Shown: positions 1-7,216, numbered from the stretch's first letter. The stretch is 64,000 nucleotides of DNA from Yaniella flava (GCF_039529295.1 NZ_BAAAMN010000026.1:1-64000), one strand, 5' to 3'. The notes: generated from the letters alone by a model not told the origin. Made by a program: numbers and translations.

Positions 1-2
1 AA

Positions 3-59
3 AGTCGAGAATACGGCCCCAGCCGTGGTGAACTTCGCATAATCTTTTGCTTTACATAA
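3..59 (+). pseudogene. possible fragment of a HigB/Gp49-like toxin
   Basis: The frame entering the window from the left reads SREYGPSRGELRIIFCFT and stops at TAA 57-59. The stretch ELRIIFCF resembles the (E)IRILFAFDP strand of Gp49/HigB-type RelE-superfamily toxins. Only 18 residues are visible. It could equally be a mutated part of istB upstream of the DDF motif, so the call is tentative. Confidence 0.2.
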
Positions 60-305
60 GACGATTTCTTTACCACGCCCATCAGCATGCAAGCCACCTG
101 GGCGCTATTCGAAATCCTAGAAGGACGCGATGGCAAAGCCCCCACTGTCATCGCTTCCCAGCTCGAACCTGAAGACTGGTACCGAGCCATCGACGACAGC
201 ATCACCGCCGACTCGTTATTGAATAGACTGATCCGACCAGCCCTATTCATCCGACCCGACGGGCCCAACATGCGACCCCAACACCACGAACCCGACGACG
301 ACTGA
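60..305 (+). pseudogene. istB: C-terminal remnant of IS21-family helper ATPase IstB
   Basis: The frame from 60 reads DDFFTTPIS and then LFEILEGRDGKAPTVIASQL, followed by a W-Y segment and LLNRLIRPALFI. This is the order seen in the C-terminal third of IstB: the Walker B-like DDF, LLEILEDR, TIITSQL, and LADAILDRLVH. IstB is the AAA+ helper of the IS21 transposase IstA. The N-terminal part with the Walker A loop is absent and an in-frame TAA lies at 57-59, so this is a fragment. An inverted repeat of the type found at IS21 ends follows at 316-369, then a truncated MFS gene. Family assignment rests on remembered motifs. Confidence 0.65.
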
Positions 306-315
306 CCAAACACAA

Positions 316-369
316 TGTCTGAGCAACCAGTTCCCACTTCCCAGAAACACGGTACTGGTTGCCCAGACA
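316..369. repeat. inverted repeat, probable IS21 right-end region
   Basis: The arms TGTCTGAGCAACCAGT (316-331) and ACTGGTTGCCCAGACA (354-369) are inverted copies with one mismatch across 16 bases and a 22-base loop. They lie directly after the istB remnant and before the break in the MFS gene. IS21 elements carry several inverted and direct copies of a short sequence at their ends, so a transposase-binding end is likely. The exact IS boundary, somewhere between 369 and about 395, cannot be fixed without the other end. Confidence 0.5.
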
Positions 370-389
370 CCTGGTTCTAGAAGGCCGTA

Positions 390-578
390 CTATTCAAAGA
401 GCCAGGGCAGAACCGTGGAAGCGTTGACCACCTGGTCTCCCGAGGACTGCAAAGAATTCGCCAACACGAGGCGAAGCCCATTGGGGGCTATGGCGCCGCG
501 GCTTTCGGCGGGTAGTTGCTGTTCTGCTTCGGGGTCGCGATGGACAAGGGCGGAATACAAGCGTTCAGTCGTAGTCAC
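390..578 (-). pseudogene. truncated MFS transporter, N-terminal fragment
   Basis: A 62-residue fragment starting at a GTG (578-576) and ending at a TAG just before the IS-like repeat. The segment LANSLQSSGDQVVNASTVLPWLFE looks like the start of the first membrane segment of a large MFS family in actinobacteria (residues roughly 38-62). A complete transporter would have about 400 residues and twelve helices; everything after the first helix is missing. The start lies 18 bases downstream of the cupin stop, so the two were probably one transcription unit on the minus strand before the insertion element cut the transporter gene. Confidence 0.5.
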
Positions 579-596
579 GATCGGAGACGGTGTGAC

Positions 597-1001
597 CTAG
601 TGGTCCTGGTCTGCTTGTGTTTCGTGGATGGTGCCGTGCGCGTGATGCGGCGGGGCGTAGAGGCTATAGATCTTCATGGGCTCATCACCGATGTTGGTGA
701 CGTTGTGCCACATACCTTTGGGTACCAGGATGATCCAGTCATCGGACACTTCTTCGTCGAAAGTGAACTCATCTTTCGAGGGCCCCATCTGAACGCGGCC
801 GCGTCCCTGCTCCAGGCGTAGGAACTGATCGGTATCGTTGTGTACTTCCAGCCCTACATCTCCGCCGACTGGGATCGACATCAACGTTAGCTGAATTTTC
901 TCGCCGGTCCACGACGCGGTGCGAAAGTTCTCATTCGCTAACGTTGCGTCCTCGATGTTGACGACATAGGGGTTTGGGCCATGATCAATATATTTAGTCA
1001 T
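597..1001 (-). CDS. cupin-domain protein
   Basis: A 134-residue single-domain cupin. The first cupin motif is seen around residues 53-70 (EVHNDTDQFLRLEQGRGRV, with His, Gln and Glu in metal-ligand positions) and the second around 90-105 (ILVPKGMWHNVTN, third ligand His). Small cupins of this form occur near mannose-6-phosphate isomerase-like and uncharacterised metal-binding proteins; no substrate can be named. An AGGAT ribosome-binding site precedes the ATG at 1001. The next gene in the operon is the broken MFS transporter, so it may have acted on a transported compound. The C-terminal tail is rich in His and Gln. Confidence 0.8.
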   Translation of the reverse strand: MTKYIDHGPNPYVVNIEDATLANENFRTASWTGEKIQLTLMSIPVGGDVGLEVHNDTDQFLRLEQGRGRVQMGPSKDEFTFDEEVSDDWIILVPKGMWHNVTNIGDEPMKIYSLYAPPHHAHGTIHETQADQDH

Positions 1002-1144
1002 ATTTGGATCCTATCGACCATCCAATAGTCAAACCAGGATGGGTAGGCTAGCCTTACAGCCAGTCCCAGACCAGCTACTCCCAAGTCTCACAGCGGGTAT
1101 ACCGGACGTACTGAAGCCTTCGCAGGCTTGAGCTCGAGGTCGTT

Positions 1145-1725
1145 CTATATTTCGCTCATGAGCGCCATTCTTTGCAACGCGCTACGAACTATCTCAGCGA
1201 ATTCTGTGCAGTCTGCACGGCGCAGTGCTTCATCGAGTTGCTGGTGCTTCGGGTTCTTCGACCAGTACGCTATCTGTTCTTTGATGATCGGATAAAGCAT
1301 CTTCGGTGGCGCTGATTTTGTCACCAGCACGAAAAAATCGTCCGGACAGATAATGTCGTAGTGCACGTTTTCGGTAGTAGTGATGTCTCGTGGATCATCA
1401 TCGGTTAGGAGCAGATCCGCCTGACAATGCGTCGCAGCAGCATGAATGTGATAATCACCCTCGTCGGTGCCGGTAAACGTCAGGTCATGTGGAAAAGTGT
1501 CCAGCACTTCATCAACGAACATTCGCATTAGTTCCACTCGACGGCGGACGATATGTCCTGGCAGGCGCGGGTGCTTTTTTGCATATTTAATGCCACTTCA
1601 GCAAAGACGTCTTCGGTGGCGTGCAGTTGGAACATAGTGTTGTTTTCCTGCTTTAAAAGGAAAAGCCAATCCATGAGTGTTTTGCTGTAGAAGACATTGG
1701 TATCAACAAAAAAGCGTTGGGGCAT
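1145..1725 (-). pseudogene. PIN-domain toxin interrupted by a frameshift
   Basis: Two overlapping minus-strand frames together encode one PIN-domain ribonuclease of about 190 residues. The first (1725 to about 1575) starts MPQRFFVDTNVFYS with the first catalytic Asp. The second (to 1145) carries GDYHIHAAATHCQADLLLTDDDP with the later acidic residues and ends near MALMSEI. They join if one A is added to the A6 run (T6 on the plus strand, 1575-1580), giving MQKKHPRLPGHIV then a continuous read into FVDEVLDTF. As assembled, the reading stops at WN. PIN toxins cleave RNA and are held by a cognate antitoxin; the upstream gene is a plausible one. The break may be real decay, slippage or a draft-assembly error. 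Confidence 0.7.
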
Positions 1726-1787
1726 CCTGTAAGCTCAGGTGACCCAACGCGCTAAATAGCTAATACGGCTTGCACTGTGATCATGGG

Positions 1788-2231
1788 TTAGTCCTCAAAC
1801 ATTTCGTCAAGCTCAGCATCCAGGGTACGCAATTCAGTGAAGGCATCCCGCTGAGCTTGTACTCGCTGTTTCTTCAGGGCAAGAACATCATCATGTCTGA
1901 AGCGTGAGTGCGACCCAACTTTGTACGAGTCGATTTTTCCTTCTTGCGCCCACTTCATGAGCGTTGGCCGAGATACACCTATGGCGTCCGCAGCAACAGT
2001 GGTAGTCAGCTCATCAGGCATCTTTCCAATGGATACCTCGCCGCTACCAGCAAGGGCCTTCAATGTATTGATCAAAACTTCCTGTAAATGGGCAGGAAAA
2101 ACTTGCTCACTACCATCAGCATGGCGAAGGACCAAAGAAGAATTCTGAAGATCTTCTTTACCGGCTTCGCGCGCCTCTTTAAGAGTTTCATTCCCGACGG
2201 TGATTCGTTCTGGTGTGGCGGTTGCCATCAT
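1788..2231 (-). CDS. excisionase-type helix-turn-helix antitoxin
   Basis: About 147 residues. The middle carries a MerR/Xis-like helix-turn-helix (TTTVAADAIGVSRPTLMKWAQ, then YKVGSHSRFRHDDVLALKK), which binds DNA. The C-terminal ELRTLDAELDEMFED is acidic and could wrap the toxin. A perfect AGGAGG lies just before two consecutive ATG codons at 2231 and 2228; the second has better spacing, and the longer frame upstream lacks such a site. The stop precedes the PIN gene by about 60 bases, the usual antitoxin-then-toxin order. A palindrome over the -35 element (2292-2309) suggests autorepression. Excisionase-like antitoxins with PIN toxins are known in actinobacteria; the pairing here is inferred from order. 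Confidence 0.75.
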   Translation of the reverse strand: MMATATPERITVGNETLKEAREAGKEDLQNSSLVLRHADGSEQVFPAHLQEVLINTLKALAGSGEVSIGKMPDELTTTVAADAIGVSRPTLMKWAQEGKIDSYKVGSHSRFRHDDVLALKKQRVQAQRDAFTELRTLDAELDEMFED

Positions 2232-2279
2232 CCCTCCTTGAATCCTGGGTACCGCGATCCGCGCGGTACAACTCATCTC

Positions 2280-2309
2280 AGAATATCTCTCTTGCACTTA
2301 TAAGTGCAA
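2280..2309 (-). promoter_or_regulatory. promoter with palindromic operator of the Xis/PIN module
   Basis: On the minus strand, TTGCAC (2309-2304) and TATTCT (2285-2280) are separated by 18 bases, a good sigma-70-type promoter about 50 bases upstream of the antitoxin start. A perfect 18-base palindrome, TTGCACTTATAAGTGCAA (2292-2309), covers the -35 element and part of the spacer. Occupancy by the helix-turn-helix antitoxin would block polymerase. Binding is inferred. Confidence 0.55.
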
Positions 2310-2477
2310 TCTCTGAATTTCGTGCCCTACTTATCTGAGCCGCCCAAGCTAGCAAAGTGTCCAAGTGGGTATACCCTTTTACACGCCGACTGTGAGTCGC
2401 AACTTCGTTTGGCGGTTTTTCGCATCTTCATTTGGCGGTCGTGTTCGTCGGCGCACCTGGTCAGAAGACATCTAGCT

Positions 2478-3431
2478 CTACGCGTGGCGTTTGGTAAGGT
2501 CTTCAGCAAGTTCGCGAATGCGTTGTCTCGCAGCCGTAGGCGCAAGCACTTCAATGTGGTCACCAACCTGCAGGAGCTGGCGAACGGCTTCGATCTCCTT
2601 GTAGTGGATGGCCACCTGGCTCCATTCTTGGTTGACCGGTATTGGCTGTTGTAGCCGGGTGCCAAGAATTCGATGAGCCCGATCGAGTCGGCTGGTCCGT
2701 AGGTTCGCAGTGAATGTAATGTCGCCAGGAGTTTCAACCGACGCTTTTAGCGATGACCACACCGTATGCAGAGTATCCCCTGGACGCGTTACCGCAGGAT
2801 CTGTCGTCACTTCATAATTCCAAAGCCTGCTCAGCGCATACATCCTCGGCTGTCCACGGTGGTCAGCGACTACATACCATCGGGTCGATTTCGCAACGAC
2901 CCCGTATGGATCGACAACGTACTGGACCGGGTCATCAGCATTGCTATGCCGATAGGTGATCGGCAGCCTCTTTCCTTGTTGCAAATCCACCACCAGCTCA
3001 GCGATATCTACCGTATGGTCTGGGCGGGTCATCCATGACGTATTTTCTATCAGGATGAGGTCACGGAGGGGTACCGAGTTGGCGTGCACGGTTAACCGTT
3101 GCTGGTAAGCGGCGATTTTTCGGAAAGCCTGGTGGGCAATACCAGACAGATTCAACTGTTCAAGCTGGGTAGCATCTAACCCTCCGAGGGTGAGTGTTTC
3201 TACCTCACCGGGATCAAGGTGGGAAACGTTTAGCCGTGCACCCGTGAGAAGGACGATGCCTCCATTGCGGCCCCGTTCCGCATTAACCGGGACTCCAGCC
3301 GCAGACAGAGCCTCGACATCCCGAAGGACCGTTCGACGCGAGACTTCCAGGCACTCAGCAAGATCGCGGGTGCTCATCTTGGGGCGCGCTTGCAAGAGCA
3401 GCAATATCGACAGGAGCCTGGCTGACTTCAT
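2478..3431 (-). CDS. HTH/WYL-domain transcriptional regulator (YafY type)
   Basis: A 317-residue DeoR-like helix-turn-helix regulator: residues 1-60 hold the winged helix (STRDLAECLEVSRRTVLRDVE and the wing GRNGGIVLL), residues about 140-220 hold the WYL ligand-binding domain (VDPYGVVAKSTRWYVVADH), and the rest is the WCX extension. Length and layout match the actinobacterial YafY family, which usually controls a divergent gene in response to a small molecule. It is divergent from the VOC gene at 3536, with a GATGACAG-GTT-CTGTCGTC dyad between them. No ligand can be named. Confidence 0.88.
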   Translation of the reverse strand: MKSARLLSILLLLQARPKMSTRDLAECLEVSRRTVLRDVEALSAAGVPVNAERGRNGGIVLLTGARLNVSHLDPGEVETLTLGGLDATQLEQLNLSGIAHQAFRKIAAYQQRLTVHANSVPLRDLILIENTSWMTRPDHTVDIAELVVDLQQGKRLPITYRHSNADDPVQYVVDPYGVVAKSTRWYVVADHRGQPRMYALSRLWNYEVTTDPAVTRPGDTLHTVWSSLKASVETPGDITFTANLRTSRLDRAHRILGTRLQQPIPVNQEWSQVAIHYKEIEAVRQLLQVGDHIEVLAPTAARQRIRELAEDLTKRHA

Positions 3432-3451
3432 GTCATAAGTGTCGCATAAAA

Positions 3452-3470
3452 GATGACAGGTTCTGTCGTC
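3452..3470. promoter_or_regulatory. dyad operator between WYL regulator and VOC gene
   Basis: GATGACAG (3452-3459) and CTGTCGTC (3463-3470) form an inverted repeat with a 3-base centre and one mismatch. It lies in the 104-base gap shared by the divergent regulator and VOC gene, the usual place for a YafY-type operator. Binding is inferred. Confidence 0.4.
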
Positions 3471-3535
3471 TATTCCTGGTTTAGTCGATCGTGGCCCTCA
3501 ATTCCGGCCACGACCTCTATAAATAAGGAGCCATC

Positions 3536-3899
3536 ATGACCGCACCGAATCTATTTTTGATCTACGTTCAAGATGCACAAGCTGTTACAGCTTTCTACAG
3601 CGATCTATTCGACCTCCAGCCAATTTTTACCAGTCCACGCTATGTCGCATTCGAGGTTGCTCCGGATGTGCTGTTTGCCTTGTGGACTGGTCGCAATGAA
3701 CATGCCGTCCCAACCACCCCGCGGATGAGTGAAGTTGGCTTAATGATACCGGGGACGCCCGCTGTTATAGACGAGGTTTATGAACGCTGGGTCAAGAAGA
3801 ATGTCACAGTGATCGAAGAGCCCTATATGATGTCTTCGGTCGTACATTCGAAGTCGCTGACCCTGACTGCAACCTGATTCGGGTCGCTCCTGTAGATTG
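3536..3899 (+). pseudogene. VOC/glyoxalase-family protein, frameshifted near its C-terminus
   Basis: Starts at ATG 3536 after GGAG with good spacing. The N-terminus (LFLIYVQDAQAVTAFYSDLF) is the first beta-alpha-beta unit of the vicinal oxygen chelate fold. The frame as assembled drifts after EEPY (about 3825) and stops at 3877, but the next frame reads DVFGRTFEVADPDCNLIRV and stops at 3899, which is the normal family ending. Adding one base near 3826 restores a protein of about 120 residues. VOC proteins of this kind act in glyoxalase, dioxygenase or resistance roles; none can be chosen. Divergent from the WYL regulator, its probable controller. Confidence 0.75.
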
Positions 3900-4108
3900 A
3901 GCTTAGTGTTGCATAATCTGTCGTTTCTGCTCCACCGTTTCCCGCCATCCTCATGCTCTGCTCGTCCTCAATGGACGTCCAGGTCCCAGCTCAACGATTG
4001 TGTTGCAGAATTCAGTACCACTTTCTATGTTGCAACTCCTCCATGTTTTCACGGGTACTGCTACATTAGGGCTATGACACACGCTTTGGGGTATGTCATG
4101 TGACCTGT

Positions 4109-4130
4109 GTCAGTTGGGGCCCCAACTGAC
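4109..4130. repeat. perfect 22-base palindrome
   Basis: GTCAGTTGGGG followed by its exact reverse complement CCCCAACTGAC. No T run follows, so it is more likely a protein-binding site or recombination relic than a terminator. It lies in a gene-free stretch about 250 bases upstream of the membrane protein gene. Confidence 0.6.
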
Positions 4131-4330
4131 TTTCACCGCGAGTTGGCCGTTCGCGACACGTGCGGGGAGGATAATCGAACGGCCGTGTAAAACGTGGTCC
4201 CCACAAGCTGCGAATCACTATTGCTGAGCCAATCTTGAACATAAAATACCCACCACACGCCGCCGAGGCCGGTTGCTCAGAATCGCGCATGAGAGCTACA
4301 CCAGACACGCTCGATCATACGATGAGGCAT

Positions 4331-4370
4331 TGTAAGCTCGAACGTGACTATGTAAGCTCGATCGTGACTA
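4331..4370 (+). repeat. two tandem 20-base repeats upstream of membrane protein gene
   Basis: Units 4331-4350 and 4351-4370 both read TGTAAGCTCGANCGTGACTA and differ only at N (A, then T). They end about ten bases before the start codons of the following gene, where a regulator could control transcription or leader access. A partial third match (GCTCGATCATACGA) precedes them. Confidence 0.6.
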
Positions 4371-4383
4371 TAGAAGGGTAGTG

Positions 4384-5445
4384 GTGATGAGTCCTCCCTA
4401 TAGCGTCGATGTCCTTTCTGACCCCGGCCTGCCCTCCCGAATGCTGTCGAAAGTTCTTATTGAAACCGACTCCGGAGGGGCTGAGGGAAAGTACCGGCTG
4501 ATCCACAACAAGCGCCAGATTCCTTTACGAACCGACGGCACGCTTGATCTGGATACAGTGCGAGGGTGGACGCATAAAGATGAAGCAGATTTGCTGGTTA
4601 TTATCACCGAGATCCCTCGCCGAGCTGGACGACGGCCCAAACTCGTCGGCCTGCATTTCACCGAGCGGTTGGCCATCATCTCACTGCCAGCATTGGGATG
4701 GTTGGGCCTCCACGACAAACTTCGGCGCGTGATCTTCGATTCCTTGGATGCCCTCGTAGAACAACGATCACCAGAGATCGGTAAGGCGCGAATGCGGTTT
4801 GGCACTGTTCACGAACAGCATTCCGAAACCGGCCGATCCGCCTATATCGCTTCGCCATGGTGGCGACCGGGCAGAATCAGCATGGTCCTCGGTATGGTCC
4901 GGACGAATGAACCACTGGCAGCGGTTCCGAAACTGTCCAGTGTCCTGGCTGCCGCTACCGGGACAGCCGCGTTCGGTATCTTTTACTCTTCTATCTGGGA
5001 GATGGCGGACAGCTCCCCTCCCTGGCGTTTATGGCTGATCACCGGATGTGCACTTGTGCTGATAGTCTTGTGGTTGCTGTTCGCCAATCGCTTGTGGGAA
5101 AGGGCTCACCAGTGGGGCAGCCTCGAAGAGTCCGCGATGTACAATGTGGCTACCGTGGCCACTTTGGGATTAGCAGTCGCGGTCCTGTACCTCGGCCTTT
5201 TTCTCAGCATCTTCCTCACAGGGTTAATAGTGATCGATCCGGGTTTCATGGCCCAAACAATGGGCGCGGAGGCGTCCTTGCAGAACTATGTCGACATCGC
5301 CTGGCTTGCAGCCTCGCTGGGCACTGTCGCTGGTGCTGTCGGCTCTAACTTCGATAGTGAGCGCGCTGTCAGAGACCTCACCAACGGTCGGCGACAGGCG
5401 CAACGATACTGGCAGCGGGAGAAGGAACGCGACGAACGGAGCTGA
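4384..5445 (+). CDS. membrane protein of unknown function with N-terminal soluble domain
   Basis: About 353 residues; family not recognised. Residues 1-175 are soluble and mixed (a strand-rich segment DLLVIITEIPRRAGRRPKL, then RSAYIASPWWRPGRISMVLGM). Four hydrophobic segments follow: about 182-202, 215-235, 255-285 and 300-320. The C-terminus is charged (RRQAQRYWQREKERDERS) and likely cytoplasmic. Three start codons follow each other (GTG 4381, GTG 4384, ATG 4387) after GAAGG at 4373-4377; the second or third fits best. The tandem repeats directly upstream suggest its own control. The flanks are decaying accessory genes, so the gene may be foreign. Confidence 0.65.
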   Translation: MMSPPYSVDVLSDPGLPSRMLSKVLIETDSGGAEGKYRLIHNKRQIPLRTDGTLDLDTVRGWTHKDEADLLVIITEIPRRAGRRPKLVGLHFTERLAIISLPALGWLGLHDKLRRVIFDSLDALVEQRSPEIGKARMRFGTVHEQHSETGRSAYIASPWWRPGRISMVLGMVRTNEPLAAVPKLSSVLAAATGTAAFGIFYSSIWEMADSSPPWRLWLITGCALVLIVLWLLFANRLWERAHQWGSLEESAMYNVATVATLGLAVAVLYLGLFLSIFLTGLIVIDPGFMAQTMGAEASLQNYVDIAWLAASLGTVAGAVGSNFDSERAVRDLTNGRRQAQRYWQREKERDERS

Positions 5446-5895
5446 ACCGTCCTCATGACTACCGTCCGTTCGGGTCACCGACTGCACGGCCACCTGTACA
5501 GCTGCCGACGCAGGCTCAATCCATGTCCGAGGCCACGTAGGTGACGGCGTCTTCAAATCACGTGTCGTCGTCCTACAAGGTATTCGTGTTCGTCGTCGGC
5601 GGCAACCGCTATTTACTATCGAGGTCACAACCGACGCTGCTTGGGTAGGCCAATGATACGCGGTCGGATCATCTGAACGATGCTGTCATTTTCAGAAGCT
5701 GACTGCAAGGATTTCAGAAGCCGGTTTCACAGGCCGATGCCGAGGACCTTTTTCCCGTCAGGACGAAGCTGGCAGCATCACCTGCGAAATCTAAGATAGA
5801 TCAGTTGCCAACTGCTGGATTTCACACTCTCTGATAGGACACTTCATTGAGCAATCGGTGGCGAGCCGAAAGAAGTCCGTAAAAGAAGAATCCTC
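5446..5895. other. gene-poor stretch with transposon-end-like repeats
   Basis: No complete gene seen. A plus-strand frame is open up to TGA 5654 and reads VTDCTATCTAADAGSIHVRG near its start, but it has no start codon or ribosome-binding site and no recognisable family. Repeats resembling the ends of Tn402/Tn5053-class transposons lie at 5684-5730. The rest (5740-5895) shows nothing supportable. Confidence 0.5.
5684..5730 (+). mobile_element. Tn402/Tn5053-like terminal repeat (candidate)
   Basis: TGTCATTTTCAGAAGCTGAC starts at 5684, and a second TTTCAGAAGCCGGTTTCAC lies at 5712-5730. From memory, the 25-base ends of Tn402/Tn5053 transposons and class 1 integrons begin TGTC(A/G)TTTTCAGAAG and are followed by a second TCAGAAG unit at similar spacing; these are TniA-binding sites. 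No tni gene is visible, so this would be a relic. Confidence 0.4.
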
Positions 5896-6736
5896 TTATG
5901 GATTGATGGCCGCTGTAAGTTCCATGGCCACCGGTACACCTTCATCGCTGAGTATCGCGGCTTGTCGCAATTGACGAAGTTGGTGGCCATTCTTATCCAG
6001 GTATTCGACGAAGTCGAGATACTTCGGAATGCAGCAAACGACCGCCTGCAGTATCGTCAAGCAAGTCGTCTTCAACATCGTCGATCTCGGTGCGCACGAA
6101 CGCTTCGGTGCAATCTGGCAGGGTCCCACTGCGTAGCTCTGCGCCGTCGAGGGAGAAGTCCTGCGGTCCTGGTTCACGCACGGGCCAACTCAACAATCAT
6201 TCCACCTCATCAGTGGCATCAGCTGGATCTACAACAATCCACCAGCCGCCGATGGGCGGATTACCAGCCTGAGACAGTGCGGTGTGGAGCCTCTGAAAGT
6301 AGCTGTTTGCCCACGCGGGATCGTCAGTGTCATCATCGGCGACCCTCACCGTGGTTGAGACCGATACCCAATGGGTAGGACCGACGTGCCGGGTTTTGAC
6401 GTCTGGCTTCTGGACTGCTTCGGTCAGCATGCCTTGGCCGATACGAATCGCCCGGTCTTGAACTTCCCGCTGAGCTTGGAGCTGATGCTGATGGGAGGCC
6501 AAAAGGTCCACTGCACGGTCTGGCTCTTGAAGCACCTGCTCGACAGCTTCCAGTGACATCCCCGCTGTCCGCAAAACTCGAATAGTGGTAGCGGCCCGTA
6601 ACTGCCCGGCGGCATAGAACCGGTACCCGGTGGCCGGGTCGACCTCGGCCGCTGGCAGGATCCCGCGCTCATCATAAAATCGCAGCGCTTTCACGCTGAG
6701 ACCGGTGTGCAGGGCAAATTCTCCAATAGTCGTCAT
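5896..6736 (-). pseudogene. MerR-family regulator with GyrI-like domain, broken by a stop and a frameshift
   Basis: Residues 1-110 form a normal MerR DNA-binding region (TIGEFALHTGLSVKALRFYD, then a coiled-coil linker). The effector domain starts around 120 and reads GGWWIVVDPADATDEVE, then an in-frame TGA (6199-6197); the same frame continues LLSWPVREPGPQDFSL down to about 6050. There a shift is needed to reach IPKYLDFVEYLDKNGHQL and the natural stop at 5896. Full length would be about 280 residues, as in BmrR/BltR-like activators that bind drugs through a GyrI-like domain. As assembled it yields a 179-residue protein lacking a complete effector domain. Confidence 0.7.
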
Positions 6737-6811
6737 GACTGCAATCTCCTTCCGTAGTGGCCTAACACTTTTCAGTATCAGGCCTCCTGTCAGAGGAGAG
6801 TCAAACGCTCC
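6737..6811. other. upstream region of the MerR-family gene
   Basis: Short non-coding stretch with the AAGGAGA-like ribosome-binding site of the MerR-type gene on the minus strand. A MerR promoter with long spacer may lie here, but no clear dyad was found. Confidence 0.3.
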
Positions 6812-6859
6812 CTACCTTGCAGCGATATATCTCTGTTGAGGATCGGCCACAGCACAATG

Positions 6860-6950
6860 AAAACGCCTGTCCGATGGTTCGTGCAGGCGACTAATGAACT
6901 TAATGGCAGGTTGTGCAGACGACTCCTGACAATTACATTTCAGAAGCTGG
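6860..6950 (+). mobile_element. second set of Tn402/Tn5053-like terminal repeats (candidate)
   Basis: The stretch contains GTGCAGGCGACTAATGAA (6881-6898), TTGTGCAGACGACTCCTGAC (6911-6930) and TTTCAGAAGCTGGCC (6938-6952). From memory the inner part of the class 1 integron/Tn402 IRi end has the same layout: TTGTGCAGCC...CTCCTGACAG followed by a TCAGAAG unit. Its outermost part is not well conserved here. It lies in the same orientation as the repeat at 5684, so the two are not an inverted pair of one element. Confidence 0.35.
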
Positions 6951-6952
6951 CC

Positions 6953-7099
6953 GGCTTTGGTGCGCTCAGAGATGCGTTCGCGTTCGAACTCCGCAAGGGC
7001 GGCAAAGATGCCGAGTCGACCTGTCACATCACCCGTGGCGAGGTGCTCGAGACCCTCGCCGATCTTGCTGAATGCGATCGTGCTGATGACTGGCTTCAC
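6953..7099 (-). pseudogene. serine resolvase fragment, apparently fused to a dehydrogenase remnant
   Basis: The minus frame reads VKPVISTIAFSKIGEGLEHL and ATGDVTGRLG, then IFAALAEFERERISERTKAG. The last part is the characteristic (F/G)ALAEFERxxIxERTxAG helix of Tn3/Tn5053-type serine resolvases. The first part looks like the C-terminal end of a zinc-type alcohol dehydrogenase or quinone reductase (PVI...F..IGEALE.LA.GDVTGRL), not like a resolvase. The catalytic serine region and the C-terminal helix-turn-helix are both missing. After KAG the sequence passes into the repeats at 6860-6950. The upstream frame (to 7216) is interrupted by a TGA. Confidence 0.5.
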
Positions 7100-7216
7100 G
7101 TTCTGGCAACGATGAGCTCAATTGAACGCGACCAGATCTACAGCATCCGTGGCCACTTCGATGACACCCAGTTCTTTGGCAGTTTGTTCGATCGGCGATT
7201 TGGCTGGCTACGTTAA

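Larger units (their letters stand above)
3900..4380. other. gene-poor stretch with a palindrome and tandem repeats
   Basis: No convincing gene is seen. The stretch holds a perfect 22-base palindrome (4109-4130) and two tandem 20-base units (4331-4370), listed separately. The longest open frame here (4096-4308, minus) has no recognisable domain and an arginine/proline-rich composition typical of chance frames. Confidence 0.6.

Noticed and set aside
4096..4308. Small gene on the minus strand
   Set aside because: Arg/Pro-rich product without domain or ribosome-binding site, and it covers the 22-base palindrome.
5474..5656. Open frame reading VTDCTATCTAADAGSI...
   Set aside because: No start codon, ribosome-binding site or recognised family; kept only as a note in the gap entry.
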